DNA of 41,324 nucleotides from contig CAOJSG010000013.1 in NCBI GenBank assembly GCA_948442615.1, positions 1 through 41,324 on the forward strand, read 5' to 3'. The stretch is from an uncultured Alistipes sp. (GTDB taxonomy: Bacteria; Bacteroidota; Bacteroidia; Bacteroidales; Rikenellaceae). The notes under the pieces are model-generated. The model was not told where the DNA came from. It saw only the letters and a program-made list of their open reading frames with translations, and made no database searches. Position numbers and translations under genes: made by a program. Numbering within the stretch: position 1 is the first letter of the stretch; every line of letters starts with the position of its first letter. This document shows, one piece after another, positions 25,140 through 33,012 of this stretch.

Positions 25140-25143
25140 CGCC

Positions 25144-25911
25144 ATGCGTTATTTCATGGAATTGCGATACCTCGGGGCGGCCTACTGCGGCTGGCAGCGG
25201 CAGCCCGACCAGCCGTCGGTGCAGCAGACGCTCGAACGGGCGCTCGCCACGCTCCTGCGCGAGCCGGTCGCCCTGACCGGAGCGGGCCGCACCGATACGG
25301 GGGTCAATGCCTCCTACTACGTAGCGCATTTCGATACGGCGGTTCCCGTCGCCGATCCTGCGCAGACGGTCCGCAAGCTCAATTTCCTGCTGCCGGGCGA
25401 TGTGGGCGTGCTGGGTCTGACACCCGTCGCCGGGGATGCGCACGCCCGTTTCGGCGCATGCGAGCGGGAGTACCGCTACTTCATCGAACTGCGTAAGAAT
25501 CCTTTTACGCGCCACCTGACGTGGCAGTATTACGTGCCGCTCGACATCGACCGGATGAACGAGGCGGCCGCGTGGCTCCCGGCGTTCGACGATTTCACCT
25601 CCTTCGCCAAACTCAATTCGAACAACAAGACCAACATCTGCCGCATTCGGCGCGCGGACTGGACGATGGACGACGAAGGGGTGCTCCGTTTCACGATCCG
25701 TGCCGACCGGTTTCTGCGCAACATGGTGCGTTCGATCGTCGGGACGCTGGTCGATGTCGGCCGGGGGCGCTATACGCCCGGGCAGTTCCGTGAGATCGTC
25801 GCGGCCCGCGATTTGTCGCGTTCGAGCGCCGGTGCGCCGGCCCAGGGGCTTTTCCTGAGCGACGTGGTCTACCCTGCCGACATGTTCCGCCCTGTTTACC
25901 GGGTCCGTTAG
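25144..25911 (+). CDS. truA: tRNA pseudouridine synthase A
   Basis: A 255-residue enzyme that converts uridines 38-40 of the tRNA anticodon arm to pseudouridine. The catalytic Asp51 lies in the family motif GRTDTGVNA, and FRNMVR-like RFLRNMVRSIVGTLVDVG (~191-208) closes the active site. The start MRYFMELRYLG is the typical TruA opening; the open frame extends far upstream but has no coding character there. The -7 element lies immediately upstream. It is divergent from dapB and converges on lpd, with a shared hairpin terminator between them. Confidence 0.95.
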   Translation: MRYFMELRYLGAAYCGWQRQPDQPSVQQTLERALATLLREPVALTGAGRTDTGVNASYYVAHFDTAVPVADPAQTVRKLNFLLPGDVGVLGLTPVAGDAHARFGACEREYRYFIELRKNPFTRHLTWQYYVPLDIDRMNEAAAWLPAFDDFTSFAKLNSNNKTNICRIRRADWTMDDEGVLRFTIRADRFLRNMVRSIVGTLVDVGRGRYTPGQFREIVAARDLSRSSAGAPAQGLFLSDVVYPADMFRPVYRVR

Positions 25912-25955
25912 AGAGGGATTCTTCGACCGCGGCCAGCCGCTTTTTTGGGGCCCGG

Positions 25956-26012
25956 TTTTTTTCCTGCTCTCCTCTTCTTGCGTGTCCTTTTCCTCTTGTC
26001 TGTCTCTTTTTT
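25956..26012. repeat. Polypyrimidine tract
   Basis: A 57-bp stretch is almost all C and T on the + strand, with several T-runs, between the truA stop and the shared terminator. It could help transcript release from truA, or be neutral low-complexity DNA. Confidence 0.5.
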
Positions 26013-26059
26013 CGTTAGTCCGGCCGGAGGCCCCGGGGCCGGCGGAAATCCGCAAACGG

Positions 26060-26092
26060 AACGCGCATCTCCCGGATCGGGAGATGCGCGTT
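26060..26092. terminator. Shared terminator hairpin between truA and lpd
   Basis: A perfect 15-bp stem (AACGCGCATCTCCCG at 26060-26074, CGGGAGATGCGCGTT at 26078-26092) with a 3-nt loop sits between two converging genes, 18 bp after the lpd stop. T-rich sequence follows on the + strand (TTCTTCG), and the minus-strand tail is TTCCGTTTG. Confidence 0.8.
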
Positions 26093-26109
26093 CTTCGTGA
26101 TACGTTCGT

Positions 26110-27486
26110 CTACAGATGGATGGCCGCTCCGAGCGCTGCTTCCGCCGCTTCGGCCATCCCTTCGTTCATCGTGGGATGCGCATGGACGGTGCGGGCGATG
26201 CGGTGGGCCGTGACGCCCAATGCCCGGGCCAGCGTCGGCTCGGCGATCATCTCCGTCACGCTGCCGCCCACGAGGTGCGCGCCGATCAGCCGCTCCTCTT
26301 CGTCGAAAATCAGCTTCACGAAGCCGTCGCGGTCGCCTGCGGCCGTCGCCTTGCCCGAAGCCGTGAAGGGGAAGCGCCCCACCTTGCTGTCGATCCCCCG
26401 TTCGCGCGCCTGCTCCTCGGTCAGACCCACCGAGGCCACTTCGGGCGTAGTGTAGACGCACGACGGGATCGTCGTGTAGTCCACCGGCTGCGGATCGAGA
26501 CCGCAGATCGCCTCCACGCAGCAGACGGCTTCGGCCGAAGCCACGTGCGCCAGCGCCGGACCCGGCACGATGTCGCCGATGGCGTAGACGCCCGGCACGC
26601 TGGTGCGGTAAAATTCGTCGACCCGGATTTTGTCCCGCTCGACTGCGACGCCCAGCTCCTCGAGGCCGATGCCTTCGATGTTCGACTTGATGCCCGCGGC
26701 GGCCAGCACGACCTCCGCCGTCAAGGTCTCGGCTCCCTTCCGGCCTTCGATGTCGACCTCGCAGCGCCCTTCCGCATCGACCCGCACGGCCTTGACGGCC
26801 GTCGAGGTCAGCACTGCGGCCCGCAGTTTGCGGAACGACCGCTCCATGTATTTCGACACCTCCTCGTCTTCGAGCGGCATGAGCCGGGGCTGGTATTCGA
26901 CCAGGGTCACCTTCGTGCCGAGCGTGGCGTAGAATCCGGCGAATTCGCTGCCGATGGCCCCCGATCCGATGACTATCATCGTCTCGGGCAGCCGCGTGAG
27001 AGTCAGGGCCTGCCGCGAGGTGATGACGCGCTCGCCGTCGATCGGGACGAAGGGCAGTTCGCGCGGCCGCGCCCCCGTGGCGAGGATGACGTGGTCGGCC
27101 TCGTAGGCGGTGCCATCGACCTCCACCCGGCCCGGAGCCGTCAGCCGCCCGAAGCCGCCGATCAGCTCTATGCCGTTCTTTTTCAGCAGGAACTGCACGC
27201 CTTTCGACATGGTTTCCGCTACGGTGCGCGAGCGAGCCACGATCTTCGCGAGGTCGGGGCGCACCTCGCCCGCGAGTTCGATTCCGTAGCCGGCCGCCGC
27301 CTTGCAGTAGCCGTAAACCTGGGCGCTTTTGAGCAAAGCCTTGGTCGGGATGCAGCCCCAGTTGAGGCATACGCCTCCCGGCTCGGCCCGTTCGACGAGC
27401 GCGACGCGCTTTCCGAGTTGCGCGGCCCGGATGGCGGCCACGTAGCCGCCCGGTCCGCTGCCGATGATGATGATGTCGTATTTCAT
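26110..27486 (-). CDS. lpd: Dihydrolipoamide dehydrogenase (E3)
   Basis: A 458-residue FAD-dependent disulfide oxidoreductase that reoxidises lipoamide in 2-oxoacid dehydrogenase or glycine-cleavage complexes and makes NADH. The FAD loop is IIGSGPGGYVAA (7-18). The redox pair is GGVCLNWGC (Cys40, Cys45). The NAD-binding loop is VIGSGAIGSEFAG (~172-184), then AIGDIVPGPALAH. The C-terminal HPT motif supplies the catalytic base (His437, Glu442). No lipoyl E2, E1 or gcv gene is nearby, so the partner complex cannot be named. It starts 13 bp after the TIR-protein gene stop, with no terminator between, so the two may be co-transcribed. Confidence 0.96.
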   Translation of the reverse strand: MKYDIIIIGSGPGGYVAAIRAAQLGKRVALVERAEPGGVCLNWGCIPTKALLKSAQVYGYCKAAAGYGIELAGEVRPDLAKIVARSRTVAETMSKGVQFLLKKNGIELIGGFGRLTAPGRVEVDGTAYEADHVILATGARPRELPFVPIDGERVITSRQALTLTRLPETMIVIGSGAIGSEFAGFYATLGTKVTLVEYQPRLMPLEDEEVSKYMERSFRKLRAAVLTSTAVKAVRVDAEGRCEVDIEGRKGAETLTAEVVLAAAGIKSNIEGIGLEELGVAVERDKIRVDEFYRTSVPGVYAIGDIVPGPALAHVASAEAVCCVEAICGLDPQPVDYTTIPSCVYTTPEVASVGLTEEQARERGIDSKVGRFPFTASGKATAAGDRDGFVKLIFDEEERLIGAHLVGGSVTEMIAEPTLARALGVTAHRIARTVHAHPTMNEGMAEAAEAALGAAIHL

Positions 27487-27499
27487 AGGTAAACGGTAT

Positions 27500-30046
27500 T
27501 TATTGCAGTCCGTAAGTCATTTCGATCTCGGCCAAAAACTCCTGCTCGGCCTTATCCGTGTAATTATGCAAGATCCATGCACGGTTTTCGAAGTTATATT
27601 TTTCCTTTTTTTCCAGCCATCGGAGCAGGATTTCACTGTCGTGCTCTACGGCCCACCGGTAGTAATAGGCGAAGCAGGGGAGCGACATTTTGTTCGCATC
27701 TAATAATCCGGACATCCTTGGAAAATCCTCCTCGAGCAGTTCAGTGAATTGTGTGATTTGGTCGGTCAGTATATAGTGGATATACAACGAGTTGACTGCA
27801 TGACCTTTGAAATTCCATCCTGGCACGAGCATGTCTCGTTTTCGGTCGTAAGCCAGGTCGTTGTTCAATCCGCCGATGGTATCGCGCGAGCCCCGGAAGT
27901 AGTCCAGTTCGAAACTGAGTCCGTGGTGCCATGCGGGGACGATATGTCGGCTGATCATGGTGTCGATTCTGAGACACTTCCACTTATTACTCTCTTGCCA
28001 TGCTATCTTTCTTAGCTGACGCAACAACCTAAAATTAACTGAGTCGCGCGGGTATTTCCAGCTTTTGTTTCGATTGCTATCATAACTGTCATCCGGAGAG
28101 AAACAAGTTGATAGTTCTCCAAAATAGCTTAAATTTTTATTCTCGATTGAGGCCTGCAACAGATCGGAATAATAGTTGTCGTACTGTTTTTGCAAATAGG
28201 TGGAGACCTCTGTTGAATTATGGTGCCCAGTTGTGTTGTAATATTCTGTAGGAAAAGCCAATTTCCGATAGGCTGCTTTCAGCGAATCGTTCAGTTCGTA
28301 ATTCGCCAGCAGATGATGGGCGGCTTCGCGAGGTATTGTGGTTATCGGATTGATGGCGGTATTCACGAGTTGACATAACGGCTCCCGTGCCTCTTTTTTG
28401 TTCCCGCGCAAAAGGGCGATTCGGGCATGACCTAATAAGTGATACGGATGTGGACCATATCTTTTTATATTGTCAACGGTATATATTGTATCGTATGTGA
28501 TTCCTGCTTTGTATAGTTCATCGGCCGCATCGTAAGCCTCGTGATCGAAAAGCAAATCGGCATATCCAGATATATTGAATATGTTGGTTGCCGACAGTTT
28601 TTTTACCTTTATCAAAGTTTTTTTCAGCTGCGGTACGTGCCGGATCATTCTCGCTAACGTAACCGAATCCACTTTTTCGGGATGCGCCAGGTAGTATTCT
28701 GAAAGATTTACATAACTATCGGCAAATGGCTTTGTTGTTGATTTGTTTAGTCGGGCGTGTTCGATATACTCCCATAAATAGCGTGGGTCCTTATGCCTTT
28801 CGAATTCGCGTTTTGTTTCCTCATAGCCTATATTATTGCTTTTAGATCTCCGCTCGTCGACTTGAAATTCGATGCGGTACACGACGTTTTCCCACAATCC
28901 CTTGTAGTCGTAAGCAGAATATTCGTTCGGAAAATCGAACCGATAATGCGTCGCTTCGGCATACGCAAGACTGTCGGACAACCCCAGATATTCGCTTTTG
29001 TTTTGCAGAAATTGGGCCAGATCGTAATATGCCGAAGCATACCCTTTTTCGCCCGCACGGATGAAAAGATGCCGGATGACGCCGTACAGCGAGTCGCGTA
29101 TGTGTTCGAATGCGGCTTCGTTCCGTACGATTTGCGTGGAGTCCTCGGTGCCGTCTTTTTTAAAATAAGTGATTCGGTAGTTGCCTTCCGGACCGTAATA
29201 TCGTTCGCCGTTCGGCATGCAGTCCGTAAGATACCGTGCTACCCAGGCCATGGCATAGGCGTTGGAGTCGGCTTCGACGGATTTCAGGAAATAGGAATAG
29301 GCTTTGTCTCGATCGCGTTTGACCAGAATTTTCCATTCGTAACAGTCTGCCAGTTGGTTTCTCAGTCCCGATGAGGCCCAGTCGGTCGGTCCGATTACGA
29401 ATACCGGAAAGACGAAAAGCGATAGAAAAAGTACGGTCAATACGGCCAACGGGCGGAAAACCAACCGTTTCATCCGTTTGCGCACGACCGGATTCTCGAA
29501 AATACGCGTTTTGGCGAATCGGCAGGTTCTTGCGATCGCCGAACCTACGCTCCGGCGCAGCGTTCCGATCGCAGCGGACGACTTTTGCACGGAGCTTCGG
29601 AGCCGCTCCGAAAACGTACGCGGGGGAAGCAGCCTCAGGATATTGGCGATCGACTGCTCCGGATGGAGCGTGTTCCATTTGACGGCCCGTAGCTTGGAAA
29701 GAAAGTATAGGGAGTCGGGATATTCTGTCGGATAGCTGAACCCCGAGATGCAAACCGGAATGATCTTTTTACCGAGTTCTACGGCTTTCTCGATTTCGAG
29801 TCGCACCCAATCATCCGGTTCGATACATTTATCCAGCGTATTTCCGGCCAAGACGATAATGACTGCCTCGCTTCGCTCAATCTCCGGATAGATGAATTTC
29901 TCGATGGTGATGTGCTCCGAATCGATTTCATCGTCGTAATGTTGATAGATGAAGGCGTTGATATTTTTATTGGCCAGTTCCCGTTGGATCCAGGCGGCAT
30001 AGGTTTCGTATGCGGCCCGATAACTAATGAATACTTTTCGTCGCAT
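27500..30046 (-). CDS. TIR-domain membrane protein with C-terminal TPR/Sel1-like region
   Basis: An 848-residue protein; I chose the ATG at 30046 because MRRKVFISYR is the first strand of a TIR domain (an upstream start to 30109 adds 21 residues without fold support). Residues 1-140 are TIR: FISYR (6-10), AVIIVLAGN (61-69), and DDWVRLEIEKAVELGKKIIPV (78-98), where Glu84 occupies the usual position of the catalytic Glu in NAD-cleaving bacterial TIRs. A basic linker (~141-197) leads to one transmembrane segment (~198-220, LAVLTVLFLSLFVFPVFVI). The remaining ~625 residues are helical; LADCYEWKI...DKAYSYFLKSVEAD is Sel1/TPR-like, and further TPR-like helices lie near 520-600. By the positive-inside rule the basic linker keeps the TIR domain in the cytoplasm and the C-terminal part in the periplasm. 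G+C is clearly below its neighbours. TIR proteins often act in antiphage defence or as NADases, but no partner gene is adjacent, so function is unproven. Confidence 0.75.
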   Translation of the reverse strand: MRRKVFISYRAAYETYAAWIQRELANKNINAFIYQHYDDEIDSEHITIEKFIYPEIERSEAVIIVLAGNTLDKCIEPDDWVRLEIEKAVELGKKIIPVCISGFSYPTEYPDSLYFLSKLRAVKWNTLHPEQSIANILRLLPPRTFSERLRSSVQKSSAAIGTLRRSVGSAIARTCRFAKTRIFENPVVRKRMKRLVFRPLAVLTVLFLSLFVFPVFVIGPTDWASSGLRNQLADCYEWKILVKRDRDKAYSYFLKSVEADSNAYAMAWVARYLTDCMPNGERYYGPEGNYRITYFKKDGTEDSTQIVRNEAAFEHIRDSLYGVIRHLFIRAGEKGYASAYYDLAQFLQNKSEYLGLSDSLAYAEATHYRFDFPNEYSAYDYKGLWENVVYRIEFQVDERRSKSNNIGYEETKREFERHKDPRYLWEYIEHARLNKSTTKPFADSYVNLSEYYLAHPEKVDSVTLARMIRHVPQLKKTLIKVKKLSATNIFNISGYADLLFDHEAYDAADELYKAGITYDTIYTVDNIKRYGPHPYHLLGHARIALLRGNKKEAREPLCQLVNTAINPITTIPREAAHHLLANYELNDSLKAAYRKLAFPTEYYNTTGHHNSTEVSTYLQKQYDNYYSDLLQASIENKNLSYFGELSTCFSPDDSYDSNRNKSWKYPRDSVNFRLLRQLRKIAWQESNKWKCLRIDTMISRHIVPAWHHGLSFELDYFRGSRDTIGGLNNDLAYDRKRDMLVPGWNFKGHAVNSLYIHYILTDQITQFTELLEEDFPRMSGLLDANKMSLPCFAYYYRWAVEHDSEILLRWLEKKEKYNFENRAWILHNYTDKAEQEFLAEIEMTYGLQ

Positions 30047-30123
30047 GGATGTTGGCGGAATCTTCAGAATGTTTGGGTGCGAGTTCGATGCGGCAGCTAT
30101 TGGGCGCAATTGGTTTTCGAGCG

Positions 30124-30172
30124 CTCTTCGGAGCGGAATCCCGAATTATTTTCGGGACTCCGCTCCGAAGAG
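30124..30172 (-). terminator. Long hairpin after the C69 gene, likely terminator
   Basis: Two 21-nt arms (30124-30144 and 30152-30172) pair with one mismatch around a 7-nt loop. It lies ~70 bp after the C69 stop and ~80 bp before the TIR gene start, so it separates their transcripts. The minus-strand side has no T-tract; the + side has CGTTTTA. Confidence 0.55.
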
Positions 30173-30242
30173 GTCGTTTTAGATGGATTCGGCTCGTTCG
30201 ACGGCGGCTTTTCAAAGAGCGTATTTTCGTCGTACTATTCGG

Positions 30243-31934
30243 TTACTCGATCACCCGCAGTGTTTCGCCGTTGTCGGCAGCCACGGCGCGCTTCCATTTT
30301 TCGTTGTAGCCCGGCCATTGGATCTTGTCCGGAATGTCGCGTCCGTTGCCGTTGTCGACGAAATGCGAAGAGGCTCCGTTGCAGGCCAGGTAATCGAGCA
30401 CGTCGCCGTGCTCGCTCTTCACGTTGCCGTCCATATACTTCAGCAACAGGTATTTGTCGAGCAGCGACCAGCGGTCGAACAGGCGCTGCGCCTGTTCCGT
30501 CGAATAGCGGGTCAGCGCCTTGCGGCGTTTGGCCGGAGCATCGAACATGACTGCGTCGATCTGTCTCACCTCATCGAGCTTGGCCGTTTCCCAGTCGTCC
30601 GTGACTTTGCGGATGTCGGCGGCGATCAGGTCGTAGCGCATGTAGGCGAAGTTCGTAATCCGGTTGAAGAGCCAGAAGGCCGACGTGGGCGAATAGGCAA
30701 GCATCGAACCGTTGCCTTCGCGCAGGGATTCGGGCACTTCGGTCGTCGAGCAGTAGATCGGCGTGAGGCACGAGGTGGCCGCGTCGTCCACGCCGAACCA
30801 CAGGATGCCCATGTCGGCCGGTACGTGGGGCCGGGCCTGCGCCACGAACCAGAATCCGGTCTGCTGCGTGGCCGTGGCCCGCTCGTTGACGTATTTCACG
30901 CCGTCGACCTCGAACTCCATCGGCCGCCAGCGGTAGGGGCAGTTGTGCCCGCCGGCCCCCAGGTCGCGGGTCATGTCCATGGGCGTTCCCTCGTAATGGT
31001 CGCGCATGCAGTCGAAGACGGTCTTGGGCGATACCTTGGCGCGGGGTTTCACCCACAGGGGCATCCGATTGGAGGGGTTGTGCCCCATTGCGTAGTCGCA
31101 GTAGCGGTCCATGTCGTCGGCCACGGTGCGGAAGAAGGCCCACACGCGGGCCTCGCAGCCGCGCATCGCCCCGAAGTCGAGCGGCGCATAGGCGTCGGCG
31201 AAGCTGAACTCCTGGTCAGCCCCGTCGAAATAGCCCATCTTGCGGGCGAACGAAACGACGTCCGGCGCATAGCGGCAGTTCTCGGGGTCGTCGAGCGGGA
31301 AGGTCGTGATGCGGGCCTGGTTGGCGTGCGCGCAGACGTAGCCGTCGGGAATGCGCCGTGCGACCCAGACGATGCCCCTGCGAGCGTTGGCGCCCGTGCC
31401 GTCGTCCTCGAAGCCTTTGCCGATCAACTCCATGATCCACGCCTCGTCGCGGTCGGCGATCGAGAACGACTCGCCGCTCGACGCGTAGCCGTAGGTGTCG
31501 GCCAGTTCGACGATCGTGTCGATCGCCTCGCGGGCCGTGCGGGCGCGCTGGAGCGTGATGTAGATCAGCGATCCGTAGTCCATGCGGCCCGTCGGGTCCT
31601 CCAGCTCGGAGCGTCCGCCGTAGGTCGTCTCGCCGATGATGAGCGAGTGCTCGTTCATGTTGCCTACGGTCGAATAGGTACGCTGCACCTGCGGGATGTC
31701 GCCCAGATAGCGGCCCGTGTCCCATTCGCAGACGGGCAGCATCGTGCCGGAGCGGTATTTCCCGGCGGGCGTGTGGTAGAGTGCGCCGTAGAGCTGGTGC
31801 GAATCGGCGGCGTAGGAGACCATGACCGAACCGTCGGTCGAGGCTCCGCGGGTGACGATGAAGTTGGTACAGGCCGATCCGGTGCCGTAGAGGAACAGCG
31901 CCGTCGCAGCGAGGATCAGATGCAGTCTTTTCAT
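30243..31934 (-). CDS. C69-family dipeptidase, exported (PepD-like)
   Basis: A 563-residue Ntn-type peptidase (family C69). The N-terminus MKRLHLILAATALFLYGTGSA is a signal peptide, and processing would expose Cys22 of CTNFIVTRGASTDGSV as the N-terminal nucleophile, the family landmark. IGETTYGGRSEL (~100-111) and SIADRDEAWIMELIG (~157-171) are also conserved in C69. Bacteroidetes carry several such enzymes thought to cleave dipeptides outside the cytoplasm. It has a good promoter at 31959-31990 and a long hairpin after it, so it is probably monocistronic. This is the second exported Ntn hydrolase in the window, with the one at 14940. Its exact substrate is unknown. Confidence 0.93.
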   Translation of the reverse strand: MKRLHLILAATALFLYGTGSACTNFIVTRGASTDGSVMVSYAADSHQLYGALYHTPAGKYRSGTMLPVCEWDTGRYLGDIPQVQRTYSTVGNMNEHSLIIGETTYGGRSELEDPTGRMDYGSLIYITLQRARTAREAIDTIVELADTYGYASSGESFSIADRDEAWIMELIGKGFEDDGTGANARRGIVWVARRIPDGYVCAHANQARITTFPLDDPENCRYAPDVVSFARKMGYFDGADQEFSFADAYAPLDFGAMRGCEARVWAFFRTVADDMDRYCDYAMGHNPSNRMPLWVKPRAKVSPKTVFDCMRDHYEGTPMDMTRDLGAGGHNCPYRWRPMEFEVDGVKYVNERATATQQTGFWFVAQARPHVPADMGILWFGVDDAATSCLTPIYCSTTEVPESLREGNGSMLAYSPTSAFWLFNRITNFAYMRYDLIAADIRKVTDDWETAKLDEVRQIDAVMFDAPAKRRKALTRYSTEQAQRLFDRWSLLDKYLLLKYMDGNVKSEHGDVLDYLACNGASSHFVDNGNGRDIPDKIQWPGYNEKWKRAVAADNGETLRVIE

Positions 31935-31958
31935 ATTTCGCTTTTGAGATTGTCCTTA

Positions 31959-31990
31959 CAAATGTACGAAACAAATCGCGAAATGCCAAA
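31959..31990 (-). promoter_or_regulatory. Promoter of the C69 dipeptidase gene
   Basis: On the minus strand TTTG (complement 31987-31990) and TACATTTG (complement 31959-31966) are separated by 20 bp, a full match to the Bacteroidetes -33/-7 arrangement. The start codon is ~25 bp downstream. Confidence 0.8.
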
Positions 31991-32084
31991 CCCGGCCCGC
32001 GCCGGCCGGATGCGCCTGCCCGCCGTACGGGGCGGCGTGCGGTGCGCGGGAGGCGGTCCGTACGGCGGATTTTCGCGGGTAGCG

Positions 32085-32116
32085 TTTACATGTTGTCCGA
32101 TTTTTGCGTAATTTTG
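32085..32116 (+). promoter_or_regulatory. Promoter of the yggS gene
   Basis: TAATTTTG (32109-32116) matches TAnnTTTG. TTTA (32085-32088) lies 20 bp upstream as a near -33 element. The leader would be about 95 nt. It is divergent from the C69 promoter. Confidence 0.6.
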
Positions 32117-32216
32117 CCCCCGTGTGAATCCTCGGCCGGCGGATTCCGGAATTGCGCGCGGGGTGCCTCGCGCGGACCGCATGATTGATTGCCGGCGTTT
32201 TCAAATTTCGTGACCT

Positions 32217-32900
32217 ATGTCTGTAGCTCGTCAGTTAGCTTGTGTGAAAAACTGCCTGCCCGAGGGGACCGTGCTGGTGGCCGTGTCGAAAACGCATCCG
32301 GTCGAGGCGATCCGCGAGGCGTACGAGGTGGGCCAGCGGATTTTCGGCGAGAGCCGGCCGCAGGAGCTGCTCGCCAAGTACGAGGCGCTGCCCCGCGATA
32401 TCGAGTGGCACATGATCGGCCATTTGCAGACCAACAAGGTGAAGTACATCGCCCCGTTCGTGCGGCTGATCCATTCGGTCGACAGCGCCCGGCTGGCCGA
32501 GACGATCCAGCGCGAAGCCTCCAAATGCGGGCGTACGATCGACATCCTGCTCGAGATCCGCGTGGCCGACGAGGAGACCAAGTCGGGCTGGGACATCGGC
32601 GGACTGATGGACTATCTGCGTTCGGCGCCCTTCGCGCTGATGCCGAACGTCTGCGTGCGGGGCGTCATGGGCATCGCCACCCATACCGACGACGCCGGGA
32701 TCGTAGCGCGCGATTTCGCCGAACTGCGGCGCTGCTTCGAGCTGCTGCGGCCTCATTTCGGCGCCCGGTTCGATACGCTTTCGATGGGCATGTCGCACGA
32801 CTATCGGCTGGCGCTCGCCCAGGGGGCTACGATGGTGCGCATCGGATCGCTCATTTTCGGGGAGCGGGACTATTCCGGACAGGCCGGTTGCGGGGCATAG
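32217..32900 (+). CDS. yggS: PLP homeostasis protein, YggS/PROSC family
   Basis: A 227-residue pyridoxal-phosphate-binding protein with an alanine-racemase-like TIM barrel but no known catalytic role; the family keeps PLP and amino-acid pools in balance. PLP-Lys is Lys25 in VAVSKTHP. GESRPQELLAK (~44-54), EWHMIGHLQTNKV (~63-75) and SMGMSHDY (~191-198) are conserved, and VRIGSLIFGERDY (~209-221) forms the phosphate-binding loop. The length is normal. It is a single-gene unit, with a promoter upstream and a GC-rich hairpin downstream that faces the converging DUF1015 gene. Confidence 0.94.
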   Translation: MSVARQLACVKNCLPEGTVLVAVSKTHPVEAIREAYEVGQRIFGESRPQELLAKYEALPRDIEWHMIGHLQTNKVKYIAPFVRLIHSVDSARLAETIQREASKCGRTIDILLEIRVADEETKSGWDIGGLMDYLRSAPFALMPNVCVRGVMGIATHTDDAGIVARDFAELRRCFELLRPHFGARFDTLSMGMSHDYRLALAQGATMVRIGSLIFGERDYSGQAGCGA

Positions 32901-32925
32901 CGTCGGCGGAGCGTCCGTAACGGAT

Positions 32926-32967
32926 CCGCCCCCGCCCGGATGTGTCTCCGGCGGGGGCGGTTTCGTT
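32926..32967. terminator. GC-rich terminator between yggS and DUF1015 gene
   Basis: A perfect 11-bp stem (CCGCCCCCGCC at 32926-32936, GGCGGGGGCGG at 32950-32960) is followed on the + strand by TTTCGTT. It is placed 25 bp after the yggS stop and 46 bp after the DUF1015 stop on the other strand, so it may serve both. Confidence 0.8.
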
Positions 32968-33012
32968 GCGGGGCGTCCGGGGCTTTCGCGGCGGAATGCC
33001 TCGGCTGCGGCG

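Noticed and set aside
24271..25143. Upstream extension of the truA frame to 546 residues
   Set aside because: It runs antisense through dapB and across both divergent promoters; the standard TruA start MRYF lies at 25144.
28793..29374. A 193-residue + strand frame inside the TIR gene with hydrophobic stretches
   Set aside because: It lies wholly antisense to the TIR gene, lacks a promoter or domain match, and its hydrophobicity comes from the opposite-strand codons.
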